Source of the DNA: Dryocosmus kuriphilus
Taxonomy: Eukaryota; Arthropoda; Insecta; Hymenoptera; Cynipidae
Assembly (NCBI GenBank): GCA_038277395.1
Contig: CM076189.1
Coordinates: 113,816,252-113,880,251 of the forward strand
Length of the DNA stretch: 64,000 nt
Reading direction: 5' to 3'
Shown one piece after another: positions 53,336 through 64,000 of the stretch; positions within the stretch are counted from its first letter, which is position 1; the number at the start of each line of letters is the position of its first letter. The notes beneath the pieces are model-generated. The model searched no databases and was not told where the DNA came from. It worked only from the letters and a program-made list of their open reading frames with translations. A program made the position numbers and the translations under genes.

Positions 53336-53810
53336 GGTTAAAATATGTTTTAAAAAATTTAAGGGATTTCAGGAAATTCTGCGGGATTTTTACAGAATTC
53401 AATGAGTTTTAATGAATTTCAGAAGATTGAAGGGATTGTATATGATTTTCAAGTAATCCATAATTATTCATTAAACTTCTTTCAAAAACCGTAAAATTCA
53501 TAAAATACCTATAAAACGTTTGAAGTCTTTACAATCGCTAGAAAGCTCTTGAAATGTAATCTTTGAAACCCTCTGAAAATCTCGTGAAATGGTTTAAAAT
53601 ATTACGGAGTGCCTCGAAATCTGCGGAAATATAACAAAATTAGCCGAAATCCTTGGAAATTCTTAAAAATCTTTTGAAACTCCGTAAAATCCTGTGATAA
53701 AAAGCATTAAAAGCCTTCGGAAACACTTGAAATTCCTTGAGGAACTTTAAAATTCACTGGCACGTTTTTAAATCTTGGAAATATTTGAAATCATTTAAAC
53801 TTCCGTTTTA
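53336..53810. repeat. degenerate AATCCTTGAAAATC tract
   Basis: Irregular words near TTGAAATCC, CTTGAAATTC and AAAATCTTTTGAAA. No gene is seen. 53811-54300 is unique-looking AT-rich DNA; a + acceptor-like site ending AACTAG at 54018 opens an 18-codon frame to a stop, too weak to call. Confidence 0.7.
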
Positions 53811-54597
53811 AAACTTAACTTAACTTTAAGTAGAATCGGTAGGTCGAATCGGAGGGTGTAGGAGCAAATTCCTTCAAAAATCGAACCTGAAGAATCGATT
53901 TAAAAGATCGATTGATCACAGATTTTGGATCTTGAGCCTAGCAGCCTAGTTGTTTCTAAGGATTTTGCTACCTTATGAAACTTAATTTTTCCATCCCAAT
54001 TTCTCTACGGCTGAACTAGATTTCTCGAGAATCGACCTCGCCTCTCAGCGCTCAATGGGAACGACTAGGTAGTAGTCCATTTTGTGATTCGAGCATGTGT
54101 CTCCGAAACTTTACTAAAATATTTGAGAAATTTTATAACTCTCATTAGAGAAGATATTTTAGAAAAGTGATAATTCAGAACAGTAATTAAATTGAGAAGA
54201 AACACCTTGTACTCATGTGACAGCATATCTTTAGGTATTATCATAGCCAACGGTCGTTGGCAAAAAGTGAGAATTAAAAAGGATAGTGCTAACGAGATGT
54301 AGGGTAAGTCCGGGGTAGATGGCCGTAGTTTTTTCAAGGACCAGTTAAAATAAAACTACAATGATTTCGATTATAATTATTACCTTAACTGCATCTTCAA
54401 ACATTACACTACGTTCTAACCAATACAAATCTTTTAATTTTTAATGAGATCAATCTTTAAAATAAAAAAATTTTAAAGTTACGACTGGCCATCTCTCCCG
54501 ACGCTTCCGGCAGAGATGGGCTTAGTAGTGCGGGATAGTTGGCCAGTAATTAGTTATATCTTTTTTCCTTTTTCACCGTACTTTATTTTAGTTTTAG

Positions 54598-55111
54598 TCA
54601 CTTTCTTTGCTTTTGTCCACATTTTGAACACATATTCTCAAACTCAGTACATTTTTCATGTACCCAAAATTTGCGAAAGATGCACTGAAGCCAGTCCTCC
54701 ATAAGACGTGTTTCAAAATAATTCTCTCCACCCTGAACACAATTGTCTTCTTTCCTGTTTCTACCCTCTTCTTTTAATGAATTATTTAAAAGTGATGGTT
54801 GTTCATCCTCGCTGTCAGATATCATTATCACGGCTTTTCTCTTTCGTGGGATCTTTTTTAATGCTGTTTTTTTTCCTTCATGCGTTTTGTTTTCTTTTAT
54901 TTCCGTCTCTTGATCCTTTTTCTTAGTCTTTATTTTTTTGTTCCTTTTTCTTATTGGCCACACTTTTTACCATTTTGGCATCTTGTATATCTTCTTTAGA
55001 TTTTCTCGTTTCAATGTGCTCCTTTGATGTCAAAATTTTGCAGACTTGTTTCGACCATTTCGTACTTCGACAACTTTTTGTGAAACCGCAGATATTTCCA
55101 TCAAAACTCAA
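54598..55111 (-). pseudogene. C-terminal tail of the Tigger protein with PHD-like remnant
   Basis: Two overlapping frames (55111-54923 and 54963-54598) continue after the stop at 55108. They hold a Lys/Glu-rich linker, an acidic stretch (M-I-S-D-S-E-D-E) and an end reading D-W-L-Q-C-I-F-R-K-F-W-V-H-E-K-C then M-C-S-K-C. This matches the C-x2-C...W-V-H-E-x-C ends seen on insect Tigger/jerky-like proteins, but the second Cys of the first pair is Arg. At least two frameshifts separate it from the DDE part. Confidence 0.6.
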
Positions 55112-56502
55112 GTAGGAGTCAAATTCGGGGTTTCTTCAGTGGCGGTCACAGATTCACTGACTGCGGTTTTTAAAGTTCCTGAAATTTGTTCCAGGTTTGT
55201 TGAGATTGAACCGCTAGCGCTGCTAGTAATCTGTTCTTGATCTGCAATGGTGACTGAGGATTCGTGGTGAGAACTTAATGAAAGTTCACCTGGCTCTTGT
55301 GCAAAAGCATAATCTGGAATTGCGTTTGGATTAAAAGGACTGACCCCTGTAGCTTTGAAACCAGAAATAGCATTCCCTGCAGAAGCTGCTTTTCCCCAAG
55401 CTTTGTGAAGCAATGTTCCGAATGACATTCTTATAATACGACGACCAGGATTTTGTTTCAGCCACTGACGATATTGTTCGTTCGGGAAATGGGTTTTCAG
55501 TGACTTGAACACCATACGATCCAAAGGTTGAAGGTAGTGTAATGTGTGACTTGGCATTGAAAGCAAAATTATGTCATTTTGTTCTGCATATTCCAACATT
55601 TCAACAGAATTGCAGTGAGTCGAGTGACCATCTAATAACAGAAGAACTTTTCCTACAGGCTTCCCTGGGACGAAGAGTGTTTTTAACCAATCCAAAAATA
55701 TTTCGGAAGTTATGTATGCAGACTTGTAAGACATAAAGATCTTCTATCCAGGAGGCATTCCATCCTCAATCTCAGCCTTTTTATTTTTACCTTTCATAAT
55801 GCAAGCAGGTGGCAAAAATGTACCTTCAGCACTGCAACAGGATATGAGAGTTATTGTCTCTCCTTTTTCAGTCGATGTAACAGTGGAAACAGCTTTGTAC
55901 CCCTTCTCGGCAAGAACATATCCAGGACGGTTGTTCAATTGAAGCTCTGTCTCATCCATATTGAAAATATGACTTGGTTCCAAGATCACGTCATTCACCA
56001 ATAAGGCACTCTCAAGAATCTTAAAATAAGCATTAACCTCTGATTTGTTCATACCAGGAAATCGCGCCAATGAAGCACCTTCTGATTTTCTGATTTTTAT
56101 ATCAGGGTGCCTGTTCAAAAACAATTTCACGAAGCCGTAGCCTGCTCTTTCATTTTCTTTATTAAATCTGTGTTTTAATTTTAAATTTTCAGCAATCAGA
56201 TTAGCGATGCTTCTGACATCATCAACAGTCAAGGGAAAACCCTTCGCTTGCATGACTTTAATGTGATTTGCTAGTTTATTTTCATTTTCTTCTCCGAAAA
56301 GGGAGGTTGGTCCCATAGGCTCTTTTATGTCATTATTGTTTTTGGAACGTCTTTCCAAAGTTTTTCTTGGAATTTGGTAGATTTTGGCTGCTGCATGAGT
56401 TGACATTTCTCCATTTTTCAAAGCGTTTATTACGGCCTTTAATGACTCTTCGGTCCAATTCCCTCGTGTACATAAAGTTTTCCTTTGGTATTTATTTAGC
56501 AT
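55108..56502 (-). pseudogene. Tigger transposase with one in-frame stop
   Basis: The frame starts M-L-N-K-Y-Q-R-K-T-L at 56502 and runs 465 codons, broken only by TAG at 55744-55746 (P-P-G-stop-K-I-F-M-S). HTH (psq-like): L-K-A-V-I-N-A-L-K-N-G then I-P-R-K-T-L-E-R-R. CENP-B-type second HTH: E-N-K-L-A-N-H-I-K-V-M-Q-A-K-G-F-P. Catalytic Asp candidates: F-N-M-D-E-T-E-L, L-L-L-D-G-H-S-T-H and L-Q-P-L-D-R-M-V-F-K. TTAATTTCAG directly before the ATG is a splice acceptor, so the natural mRNA may have a 5' UTR intron. Confidence 0.9.
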
Positions 56503-56563
56503 CTGAAATTAACACAAAAATATTTGTATTAATCTCAAAGTTATGAAAAACACCGCTAAAAAT

Positions 56564-57199
56564 ACTATGGTCATCATACCCTGAAATAATGTGGCCACAT
56601 CTCCTAATTTTCCGGTAGAGATAGCCACACCAATCACGAAAAAAAATATATGAGTCCATGTTTTTATTTTGAGGTTATATTCAAGCACTATTCATAAGTC
56701 ATTACGTAAACACTTAAAACCGCAACATTTTTCAAAAACTATACAGTTACAACTTATGTCATGAACTATTTAAAAAATTTCCACACTAGGCAAAAAAAAA
56801 ATGATTTTACTTACTTTTGGTTTGTAATTCTGAAATAATTTTACGTACAGTCGTTCTTACGCACGAACTGAAGCGAACTGAACTATGGTCATTATACCCT
56901 GAAATAATGTGGCCATCTCTCCTAATTTTCCGGTAGAGATAGCCACACTAATCGCGAAAAAAATATATGAGTTCATGTTTTTATTTTGAGGTTATATTCA
57001 AGCACTATTCGTAAGTCATTACGTAAACACTTAAAACCGCAAAATCTTTCAAAAACTATACAGTTACAACTTATGTCATGAACTATTTTAAAAATTTCCA
57101 CACTAGGCAAAAAAAAGAAATTGATTTTACTTACTTTTGGTTTTTAATTCTGAAATAATTTTACGTACAGTCGTTCTTACGCACGAACTGAAGCGAACT
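56564..57199. repeat. 318-bp tandem duplication inside the Tigger element
   Basis: Two adjacent copies start ACTATGGTCAT at 56564 and 56882, 318 bp apart, and end CGAACTGAAGCGAACTGA. They differ by few substitutions and one short indel in an A-run (AAAAAAAAATGA against AAAAAAGAAATTGA). The duplication is therefore recent and lies in the 5' untranslated region of the transposase. Confidence 0.9.
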
Positions 57200-57289
57200 G
57201 AGTGATAACTAGCGACATGAAACAATTTTTTCTATAATTTATTTGAATTGGCCATCTCTCCCATACAGCCATCTACCCCGGACTTACCC

Positions 57290-57655
57290 TAATATATAGA
57301 AAAATAGGATAGGTTAAGATCACGTGATCACAGCCGTCAATGCTAAACAAGCCAAGTAATAATTCTGCATTTTTTTAATCAGATACACGAACTCACAATA
57401 CACGATTTATTTATGATTCTGAAACTTGCTTTTTTTTGCTTTTGAAAACCTTCTTTATTCATAAATAATTTAGTAATACATGTTTACATTTGTAACGCGT
57501 GTGGTAGTATTTTGCGCATATTACATTATATTTAACTTGTCCGAATATTTGGTATTTGTTATAAATCTTCTGATTATTGGGCCAATTTGTTACCAATTAC
57601 GGTGTTGGTTTGTGAATACCTGGGTAAAAGGGTCAGTTTGGAAAAGACTCCATTA
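57290..57655. other. AT-rich gap
   Basis: Nothing recognised between the Tigger end and the 3' part of the jockey-like LINE. Confidence 0.4.
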
Positions 57656-57659
57656 GAAA

Positions 57660-59308
57660 ACCTTTACTCACACTAACTTAAAGTAACCTGAAAGCAAACT
57701 TCAATGTACAATGTAATCTAATGAACTATATGCAATAAATTTTTCCTTAAATTATAATGGATAAGGAAATTTATATTTCAGTTTGAATGGAGCAGTGTCC
57801 TTGGTATAAAGTTAAATGTTCTCGAGTAATGTAGAATCATCTAGTTGAAATGTTTGGAACTTATAAAATTTATATGCAAATCGAGTATATTTAGTGTCAT
57901 TTCGTCAATGTCTAGTTGTTTCCTAATGTCGATATTTCTTGTTCGAGGGTTTGCATTTGCAATTCGTCTCAGAACCTTATTTTCGAAACTTTCTAGTTTT
58001 TGTAATCGTGATTTTGTAGCACTGCTCCATACAGATACCGCGTACAGTAATACTGGCTTGAGAAATGTTTTACACAATATCAACTTATTTTCAACGCTGA
58101 GTAAGCTTCTCTTATTAATTAGACTGTATAAAACACTTATCATTTTCTATCCTTTGTTACATGCTTCGATGCTATGATTCAGAAAAAATAGCTTGTAATC
58201 TATTATCGCGCCTAGATATTTAACGCTTTGCTGATGTCCTATTATTACATTATTTATCACAATTTTGATACTGCCTTCGCCTTTTTTTTGGGTTTTCTAC
58301 CAAACATTATAGATTCTGTTTTATTTGCATTAATTTTATGTTTCCAATAATAGTAATACATCATAAGATCGTCTAGGTGTCGTTGCATGTATCTCGCAGC
58401 CATATGCTTCTTCCAAGAGGAAGCGCAGATCGCAGTGTCATCAGCGAAAATAGCTATTACGGTATTTTTATATTATGGCATGCCATTTATATAGAATATA
58501 CATAATTTTGGTCCTAATATGGACACTTTAGGCACTCCGGCTGCTATATTTTGTAATTCGGATTTATTTTTGTTATAAACTACATTAAATTTTCTTTTGT
58601 CAGGTAGCTAATGAGTATTTCAATAATACACAGAGGTAGATCGAGCTCTCTTAATTTATATATTCAGCCCCTGTGCCAGACAGTGTCAAATGCTTTACCA
58701 ATATCAAGCAACACAGCTGCAGTAGATTTGTTTAAGTCAAAATTTGTAGATGTATCGTTAGTGAAAAGTAATAGCTGTTTTACAGTGTTGCGTTTTTCTC
58801 TAAAACCAAACTGTTCAGGTGTGAGTAGTTTATTAATTGATTCATGCTTTTTTATTCGGTTCAAGATGAATAATTCAAAGATTTTACCCAAAGTCGGTAG
58901 CAAGCTGATAGGTCTATAATTTTACGGAAACAATTTATCCTTGCCGGTCTGGGGTAAAGCGAGTAAATTAGCTGCTTTAAATTTATTTGGATTAGATTCG
59001 GATAATACGATAGCTTGAAGTATGTGTTAAAGATATGTGCGATTTTGACTAGTGCTTTGAGTCGTAAGTATTTGAACACTACGTCTTGAATACAATCTGA
59101 TCCAGGAGCTTTTTGGTAGACGTATTTCTGAATACATTTCTTATTTCGTTAGGAGAAGTTAGATTTAAAGTTTCGGTGTTTGCATCATTTTTTACAAGAT
59201 TCATATGAATATTGCTTACTTCTTTATTAGTATCTGTATCCACCATGTTAAATATGAGATGATGCACTTTCCCGAATTGCTCTGCAAGAGCATATGCTTT
59301 ATCTAACT
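57660..59308 (-). mobile_element. jockey-like LINE, 5'-truncated RT
   Basis: On the minus strand RT blocks appear in order: N-T-S-T-K-K then G-S-D-C-I-Q-like start (59110), L-P-T-L-G-K-I-F-E (58890), P-E-Q-F-G-F-R (58830), V-L-L-D-I-G-K-A-F-D-T-V-W (58700), and A-I-F-A-D-D-T-A-I-C (58455-58425, catalytic box intact). A thumb/C-terminal part follows (58143-57841; R-R-I-A-N-A-N-P-R-T-R). Jockey-clade RTs show this pattern. The frame has many stops and shifts. It begins in the linker before the RT (A-Y-A-L-A-E-Q-F), so endonuclease and ORF1 are missing. Confidence 0.85.
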
Positions 59309-59317
59309 AACTAAAAA

Positions 59318-62300
59318 TTAAATCCAGGACGAATAGTCTAATATCAGTTGAAGAGTTTTTTAAAAGGAAGAAGGAAGACAGGGGAAGCACTGAAGAGAAA
59401 GACGAATTAGATTTAATAATAAGGGAAAGAAAAATTGATAGTTCATTAACAGAAAAAGGCAAGAATGAAAAGAAGGGGAGCGATGGGCAGACATTAGAAA
59501 AAAGTAGTGAAGAGAATATTCAGACTGGAGACAAAGAAGTAAAACATATGAGGAAAATGATGATGGAGGTAATGGGGATGCAGGAAGAAAGGTAGGAGAA
59601 AGGAGGAGAAGAAATAAAGTAGGAAATGAGGAAGGAAATGGCAGAGCTTAGAAAAGAGATAAGGAAATGGGAAGAAGCGAGGGAAAACTTAGAAAAGAGG
59701 ATGCAAGGTTTAGAGAAAAAACTAGAAAAACAGGAGAAGTCTAATAAAAAGGTATGAGAATTAGAGAGTAGGATCGAGAAGATTGAGAAATTAAACCAGA
59801 TAGTTAGAGGTAAGGAATAAGGAATGCGGATAGCGAAAGGCCGAAAAATATAGATAGAAGAATAGTAGGTAAAGAGAGGGAGGAAAGGAGGAAGAATATA
59901 GTGATAAAAGGTCTAAGATTAGAAGGTTGAGGATTGAAAGAGGAGTTGAAGGAGTGCTAAAGAGGATTGATGCGAAAGTAAAAATAGAGGAATTAAGCTG
60001 AGTAGGTAAGGAAGGGGAGAGAGGAGGACAAATGGCTCTGGTTAGGCTAAAAGACAGGGATGATATAATGGAAGTGATGCTTAAGAAAAGAGCGCTGTAT
60101 GGAAGCTCGGAAAGAATAGAAGATGATTTGACTCGGATTGAAAGAAAAATGCAGTATAAGATAAGGTAAATAGCAGAACAGGAAAGAAAAAAAAGGAAAA
60201 AGAACGTGAGTTAAGTATGGAAGAATTCAGGTGGATGAGGTACGGTGGGAATGGGACGAAGAAGAAAAAATAGTTAAAAGTACTAAGCTGGGAATCGGTG
60301 CGAGGATTGAAGGGGGGGGGGGTGAAATGCGTGATATTAGGCAGGGTAAAGTGGACAGAAAATAACGAAAGAAAGATTGGAAGTTGTGCTACTGGAATAT
60401 AGCAGGATTAGAAAGAAAGGAAAATAGTTCATAAGAAATTAAGAAGAATGGGAAGAACTAGTAATGACAGAAGCGTGGTTGGATGAAAACGGATGGGCAA
60501 GAGTGAGAGGAAGATTACCAAAGTGGTACATATGGAAGAAGAAAAGCGCAAAAAGGGTAAATAAAAACGGAAGAGCAATTGGAGGAATGTTGATGGGAAT
60601 AAGAAGGGAAATGCTCATAGTAGGAGCAGCTTTTAATGCACCGACAGGGGGGAAAGGAGGTAAGGAATGGGTAGCAGAGAGGGGAAGAATATGGAAGGAC
60701 AAGGTATTGAACGGGGAGGATACGAAGTTGTTAAAGTGCCTTGAAAGAATGGGATGGTTTATTTTAAACGAAAATATACAGGGGGGTGAGGAAGAGGAAT
60801 ATACTCAAGCAGATGGAGAAAAGGAAACGATAATCGATTACGTAACAGTGGATGACGAGGTGAGGGAAAGCATAAAGCATCTAGAGGCAGGGGAATAAAT
60901 TGAGTCGGAACACTTTCCATTAATAGTGACATTGAAGGAGAAAAAGCGAGGAGAAAATAAGGATAAAAAAGAAGTAAAGGAGTAAAGAACGAGCAGAGGT
61001 GATTGGTCAATGGAGGGAAAAGAACAATTTATGGAAAAGGTAGAAAATATCAAAATGTGTGAGGGAAGTGTAAATGAAGAAATGGAAATAATGATAAGAG
61101 AAATTAAAAGTATATTAGAGGGAACAGGTAATCAGAATGTTAGGCTTGAAGGGAGAAAAAAACGGATGGGATCAAGAATGTAAAGAGGAAAATAGAGAGG
61201 TGAGGAAGAAATTAAGAAAATGGAGAAAAGGGAAAAGTAGGGGAGAGAATTTTAAGACGAAGAAGAAAGAGAATGCTAAATTGTGTGATGGAAAGAAGAG
61301 GACGAACATAAAAGATTCGTAGAAGAGGCAGAGAAGGCCAGGACGGAGGAGGAGGTTTGGAAGGTAGTAAATAGGGAGAGAAGAAGGAAAAGAGGAAACA
61401 AAATATTGACATGTTACAATGGAAAAAGAGTTTAATGGATTTGCTAGGAGGGATTAGAGATGAAAATAATGGAAGGAAAAAAAGAGGGAAGGGAAAGAGG
61501 ATAGGAAGAGATTATTGCAAAAGAAGAAACTAACAAGGTGATACAATTAATGAAAGATGCTAAGGCGCCTTGAATAGATGTCATTCCAAATGAAGTATAG
61601 AAATACGGGGGAAAAGGACTTAAGGAGTGGGTGTATATAATGTGCAATAGAGTATGGAAAGAGAGGGATCGTCAGAAGTATGGAATGAGGGGGGTAGTGG
61701 TGCCGATAGTGAAAAAAGTGTAATGGTGAAGAGGTGAAAGGATTGGGAGTGATGGATAACATATATGTTTTGAATTATCTGGTAAATAGAAGAAAAGAAA
61801 GAAAGAGATGGAGAATGATAGGAATGTTGGTAGACTTAAAAGCGGCATTTGATTCCTCGTACAGAGAAGAGATAGAAAAAATTATGGCAAAAAAGGCATA
61901 AGATAGTGTTTGGTAAGGAGTGTGTCGGAAATTTTTAGGGAGACAAGAAGCAAGGTAAGGGTAGCCGATCGACTAGGGGAAAGTTTTTGGTTGTCGAGAG
62001 GTGTGAGACAAATTTGCGCTTTGAGCCCGTTCTTATTTAACATCTTGATAGCAGAATTGGAAGAGGAAACGAAGAGAAAGGGCAGGGGAGGAGTTAAGAG
62101 AGTAGTTGGCAAAATGTATATTCTGGCGTGGGCAGATGATATAGTAATTATGGTGGAAAATGAGGAGGGTATGGCGGGTCTAATTACAGGATTGGACAAA
62201 ATATTTAGACGAAAAAAAGTTGGTAATAAATGTGGAAAGGACAAAGATAATGAGGTTTAGAAAAGGAGCGGGTAGAAAGAAAGAGTGGACGGCGAGATGG

Positions 62301-63810
62301 AAAGGAGTAAATGTAGAGGAAGTAAAAGAGTTTAAATACTTGGGTTATACTCTACAAGTAAATGGGCATCACAGGGCGCACATAAGAGAAAGGATAAAAA
62401 AAGCAGCAGGAGTAATGAAGCAGATTTGGGGAATCGGAAAAATAAGGTTTAAAAAATACTGGAGAAGGAGAATATGGTTTCTTGATACGCTTGTGTGGCC
62501 GGTGTTAAGCTACGGAGCAGAGATATGGGGTTGAAAGGAAACAGAAGATATTGAGAGGATACAAGGAAGGTATATAAAAAATGGTCGTTAGGTGTAGACT
62601 GGAGGACACCAGGGTATATGGTGAGAGAAGAGGCACAAAGGGATGAATTGAGTACTAGAGCGTGGAAGGGGGCGTTGAAGTATGAAGTGAAGTTAAAAGA
62701 GGGAAGTGGAGGAGATTTAGCGAGGGACTGCTTAAGGGAGACAGATGAAAGAAGGGAAATGGCGATAGAGTTAACGAGATGGGAAGTGGAAAGAAAAGGA
62801 TTCTTAAAAGATAGAGATGTTGGAAATGGACAAGAAATAAAGTTTGAGGAATTGGATAAAAGTGACTGGCAAAAACAACTGAATGAAAAATGGGGTTCGA
62901 TTAAAGAATCAAAATACAATAAGTGGTATAAGGTGATAAAGAAGGAAGGACTACCAAAGTGTTTGGAGAAGGGACGGAGAAAAGAGGGGATGCAGGAAAA
63001 TAGCTAGATTTAGGTACGGGAAACGAGGTAAGGGAAGGGAGATATTGGGAAGAGGAGGAGAATAGAAAGTGCAGAATATGTCAGTGGGAAGAGAAAATGT
63101 GTGAGCATGTTTGGAATGGATGCAAAAGGTGGATGGAAGAGAATGGAAGCTGGCAAGAGAATGTAGAAGAAATATTAGGGGAAGAAGGTTTGGGGGAAGA
63201 ATGGATGAAGAGTTTAGAGGGTGCTAGAGAGATGAGTATGAGTGGAGTGAAAGAGTAAGGGTGAGTAGAGTAAAAGAGTTAAGGAGTAAGTGTGGGTGGA
63301 GTAAAAAAGTAAAAGAGTTAGTGTGAGAGGTGTGAAAGAGTGGAGTGAAATAGTCAGAAACATTAAATTGAATGAAAGTGAAAAAACGGAAATGGAAAGC
63401 GCATAGAAGCATTAAGAATATAGAAATGATAGTAATTGTATAAGTAATGCAAATTACGGCTGCGATTTTTGCGTGCGATATTATTATTTTAGTAATGCGA
63501 TAATTTCGATAGTTTTGGTAGATTTAGTTGCGCTCGCCCACATGACCAGTTTGCACACATGCCTTGTTCGATCACATGCCTCGTTCGCTCACATGCCTCG
63601 TTCGCTAACACGATCAATAACCCGATAATTAGTTTTTAGTTGCGATAGAATATAAATTAGTAATAGATTAGAGAAATAAGGCAAGTCTATGTAGCGGTAT
63701 TAAATGTAAATGGTAATTTAAGTATTTAAAAAAATGTAAGAGTGGAATATGGTAAAAACGGAAGCCATGTAGACCCTCAGGGAAAGCATTATCAATAAAG
63801 AGGAGTAAGG
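59318..63810 (+). mobile_element. Lys/Glu/Arg-rich LINE with ORF1, endonuclease and RT, decayed
   Basis: ORF1 remains (59330-60260) form a long charged coiled coil followed by N-I-V-I-K-G-L. The endonuclease follows: C-Y-W-N-I-A-G-L-E-R (60385), V-M-T-E-A-W-L-D-E-N-G-W (60462-60495), and 60464-60898 open for 144 codons with I-D-Y-V-T-V-D and S-E-H-F-P-L. RT: S-R-G-V-R-Q then L-S-P-F-L-F-N-I (61990-62045), W-A-D-D-I-V-I-M (62130-62155), and V-K-E-F-K-Y-L-G-Y-T-L (62315-62355). A C-terminal segment follows (62618-63007) with a Cys-rich end C-R-I-C-Q-W-E near 63075. The 3' end has AATAAAG at 63793. The coding strand is strongly purine-rich. Many stops. The clade within APE-type LINEs is left open. 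Confidence 0.85.
63537..63606. repeat. 17-bp short tandem repeat, about four units
   Basis: CACATGCCTCGTTCGCT-like units repeat with slight variation (ATGCCTTGTTCGATCAC, ATGCCTCGTTCGCTCAC, ATGCCTCGTTCGCTAAC), inside the 3' untranslated part of the LINE. Confidence 0.7.
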
Positions 63811-64000
63811 TTTAGTAAAAGTTTTTGCCGCTTCCCGGACTTTTCAATTTTCGAGTTTGTTATTTCAACTTCGATTATAGAATTCTTTGATTTTAGTTTT
63901 CATTAGATTGGACAAGCTATTTTTGATCATTCTTAAATATATACTTTTACTTCTTCGATAGGCTTTACGTATTTTATTTCCTACTTTCATTAGTTTTTCA
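63811..64000. other. window end, nothing recognised
   Basis: AT-rich DNA after the LINE 3' end. No open frame or motif is visible before the window stops. Confidence 0.4.

Larger units (their letters stand above)
54302..57289 (-). mobile_element. Tigger/pogo DNA transposon, nearly intact
   Basis: Perfect-looking terminal inverted repeats (GGGTAAGTCCGGGGTAGAT at 54302; its inverse ends at 57289) are flanked by TA on both sides, the normal pogo/Tigger target duplication. The element is 2988 bp. The minus strand encodes a CENP-B-type HTH plus DDE transposase (56502-55108) and a C-terminal tail (to 54598). The subterminal DNA repeats motifs of the ends, such as GGCCATCTCTCC and GGTAGAGATAGCCAC. 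The 5' untranslated part has a 318-bp tandem duplication. It is the youngest-looking DNA transposon in the window. Confidence 0.95.

Noticed and set aside
60439..63412. Minus-strand Ser/Phe/Pro-rich frames opposite the charged LINE
   Set aside because: These are shadows of the plus-strand endonuclease and RT, where catalytic motifs are readable.

Overview
The window looks like AT-rich, repeat-dominated nuclear DNA from an arthropod, most likely an insect. The basis is the transposon mix: two mariner families, a Tc1/mariner-type element with long inverted repeats, a Tigger/pogo element, RTE-, jockey- and I-like LINEs, a third LINE family rich in Lys/Glu/Arg, and a Ty3/gypsy element. The splice sites are short and AT-rich. 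The species cannot be named from the sequence alone. No complete conserved host gene, rRNA or clearly functional tRNA was recognised.

The most interesting content is a set of very short exons that share one geometry. They sit behind good splice acceptors, their lengths are multiples of three, and both flanking introns fall after codon position 1. On the + strand three such exons end a gene at 91-405. On the - strand an ATG exon at 38,393-38,456 encodes a 21-residue signal-peptide-like sequence and ends in a consensus donor at phase 1. Candidate downstream exons lie at 25,257-25,292, 22,223-22,300, 21,894-21,908, 17,227-17,241, 12,874-12,939 and 8,469-8,534. They encode Pro/Lys/Ser/Gly-rich peptides. 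Some are duplicated, and two copies have lost the AG acceptor. This resembles the micro-exon genes known from schistosomes and the many-small-exon effector genes of gall aphids. It is a prediction and needs RNA evidence.

Layout: 1-1.2 kb, end of the + strand micro-exon gene and a triple 39-bp repeat. 1.2-3.3 kb, a 243-bp satellite. 3.3-5.6 kb, low-repeat DNA with a possible small + gene. 5.6-14.8 kb, two copies of a module made of three kinds of short-period tract plus a spacer that carries one exon. 14.8-16.9 kb, LINE remains. 16.9-25.1 kb, an AT-rich degenerate satellite holding the duplicated exons, a deleted mariner and an ORF1-only LINE. 25.8-36 kb, a GC-richer block of gypsy and I-like LINE remains. 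36.3-38.5 kb, a mariner and the signal exon. 38.6-51.2 kb, dispersed copies of a repeated unit, split by a long-TIR transposon, tRNA-like SINEs, a decayed element and two adjacent mariners. 51.2-54.3 kb, simple tracts. 54.3-57.3 kb, a nearly intact Tigger. 57.7-63.8 kb, two LINEs placed head to head.

The mobile elements appear to sit inside introns or flanks of the micro-exon gene(s). Every transposase and reverse transcriptase examined carries stops, frameshifts or lost catalytic residues, so the elements look inactive.
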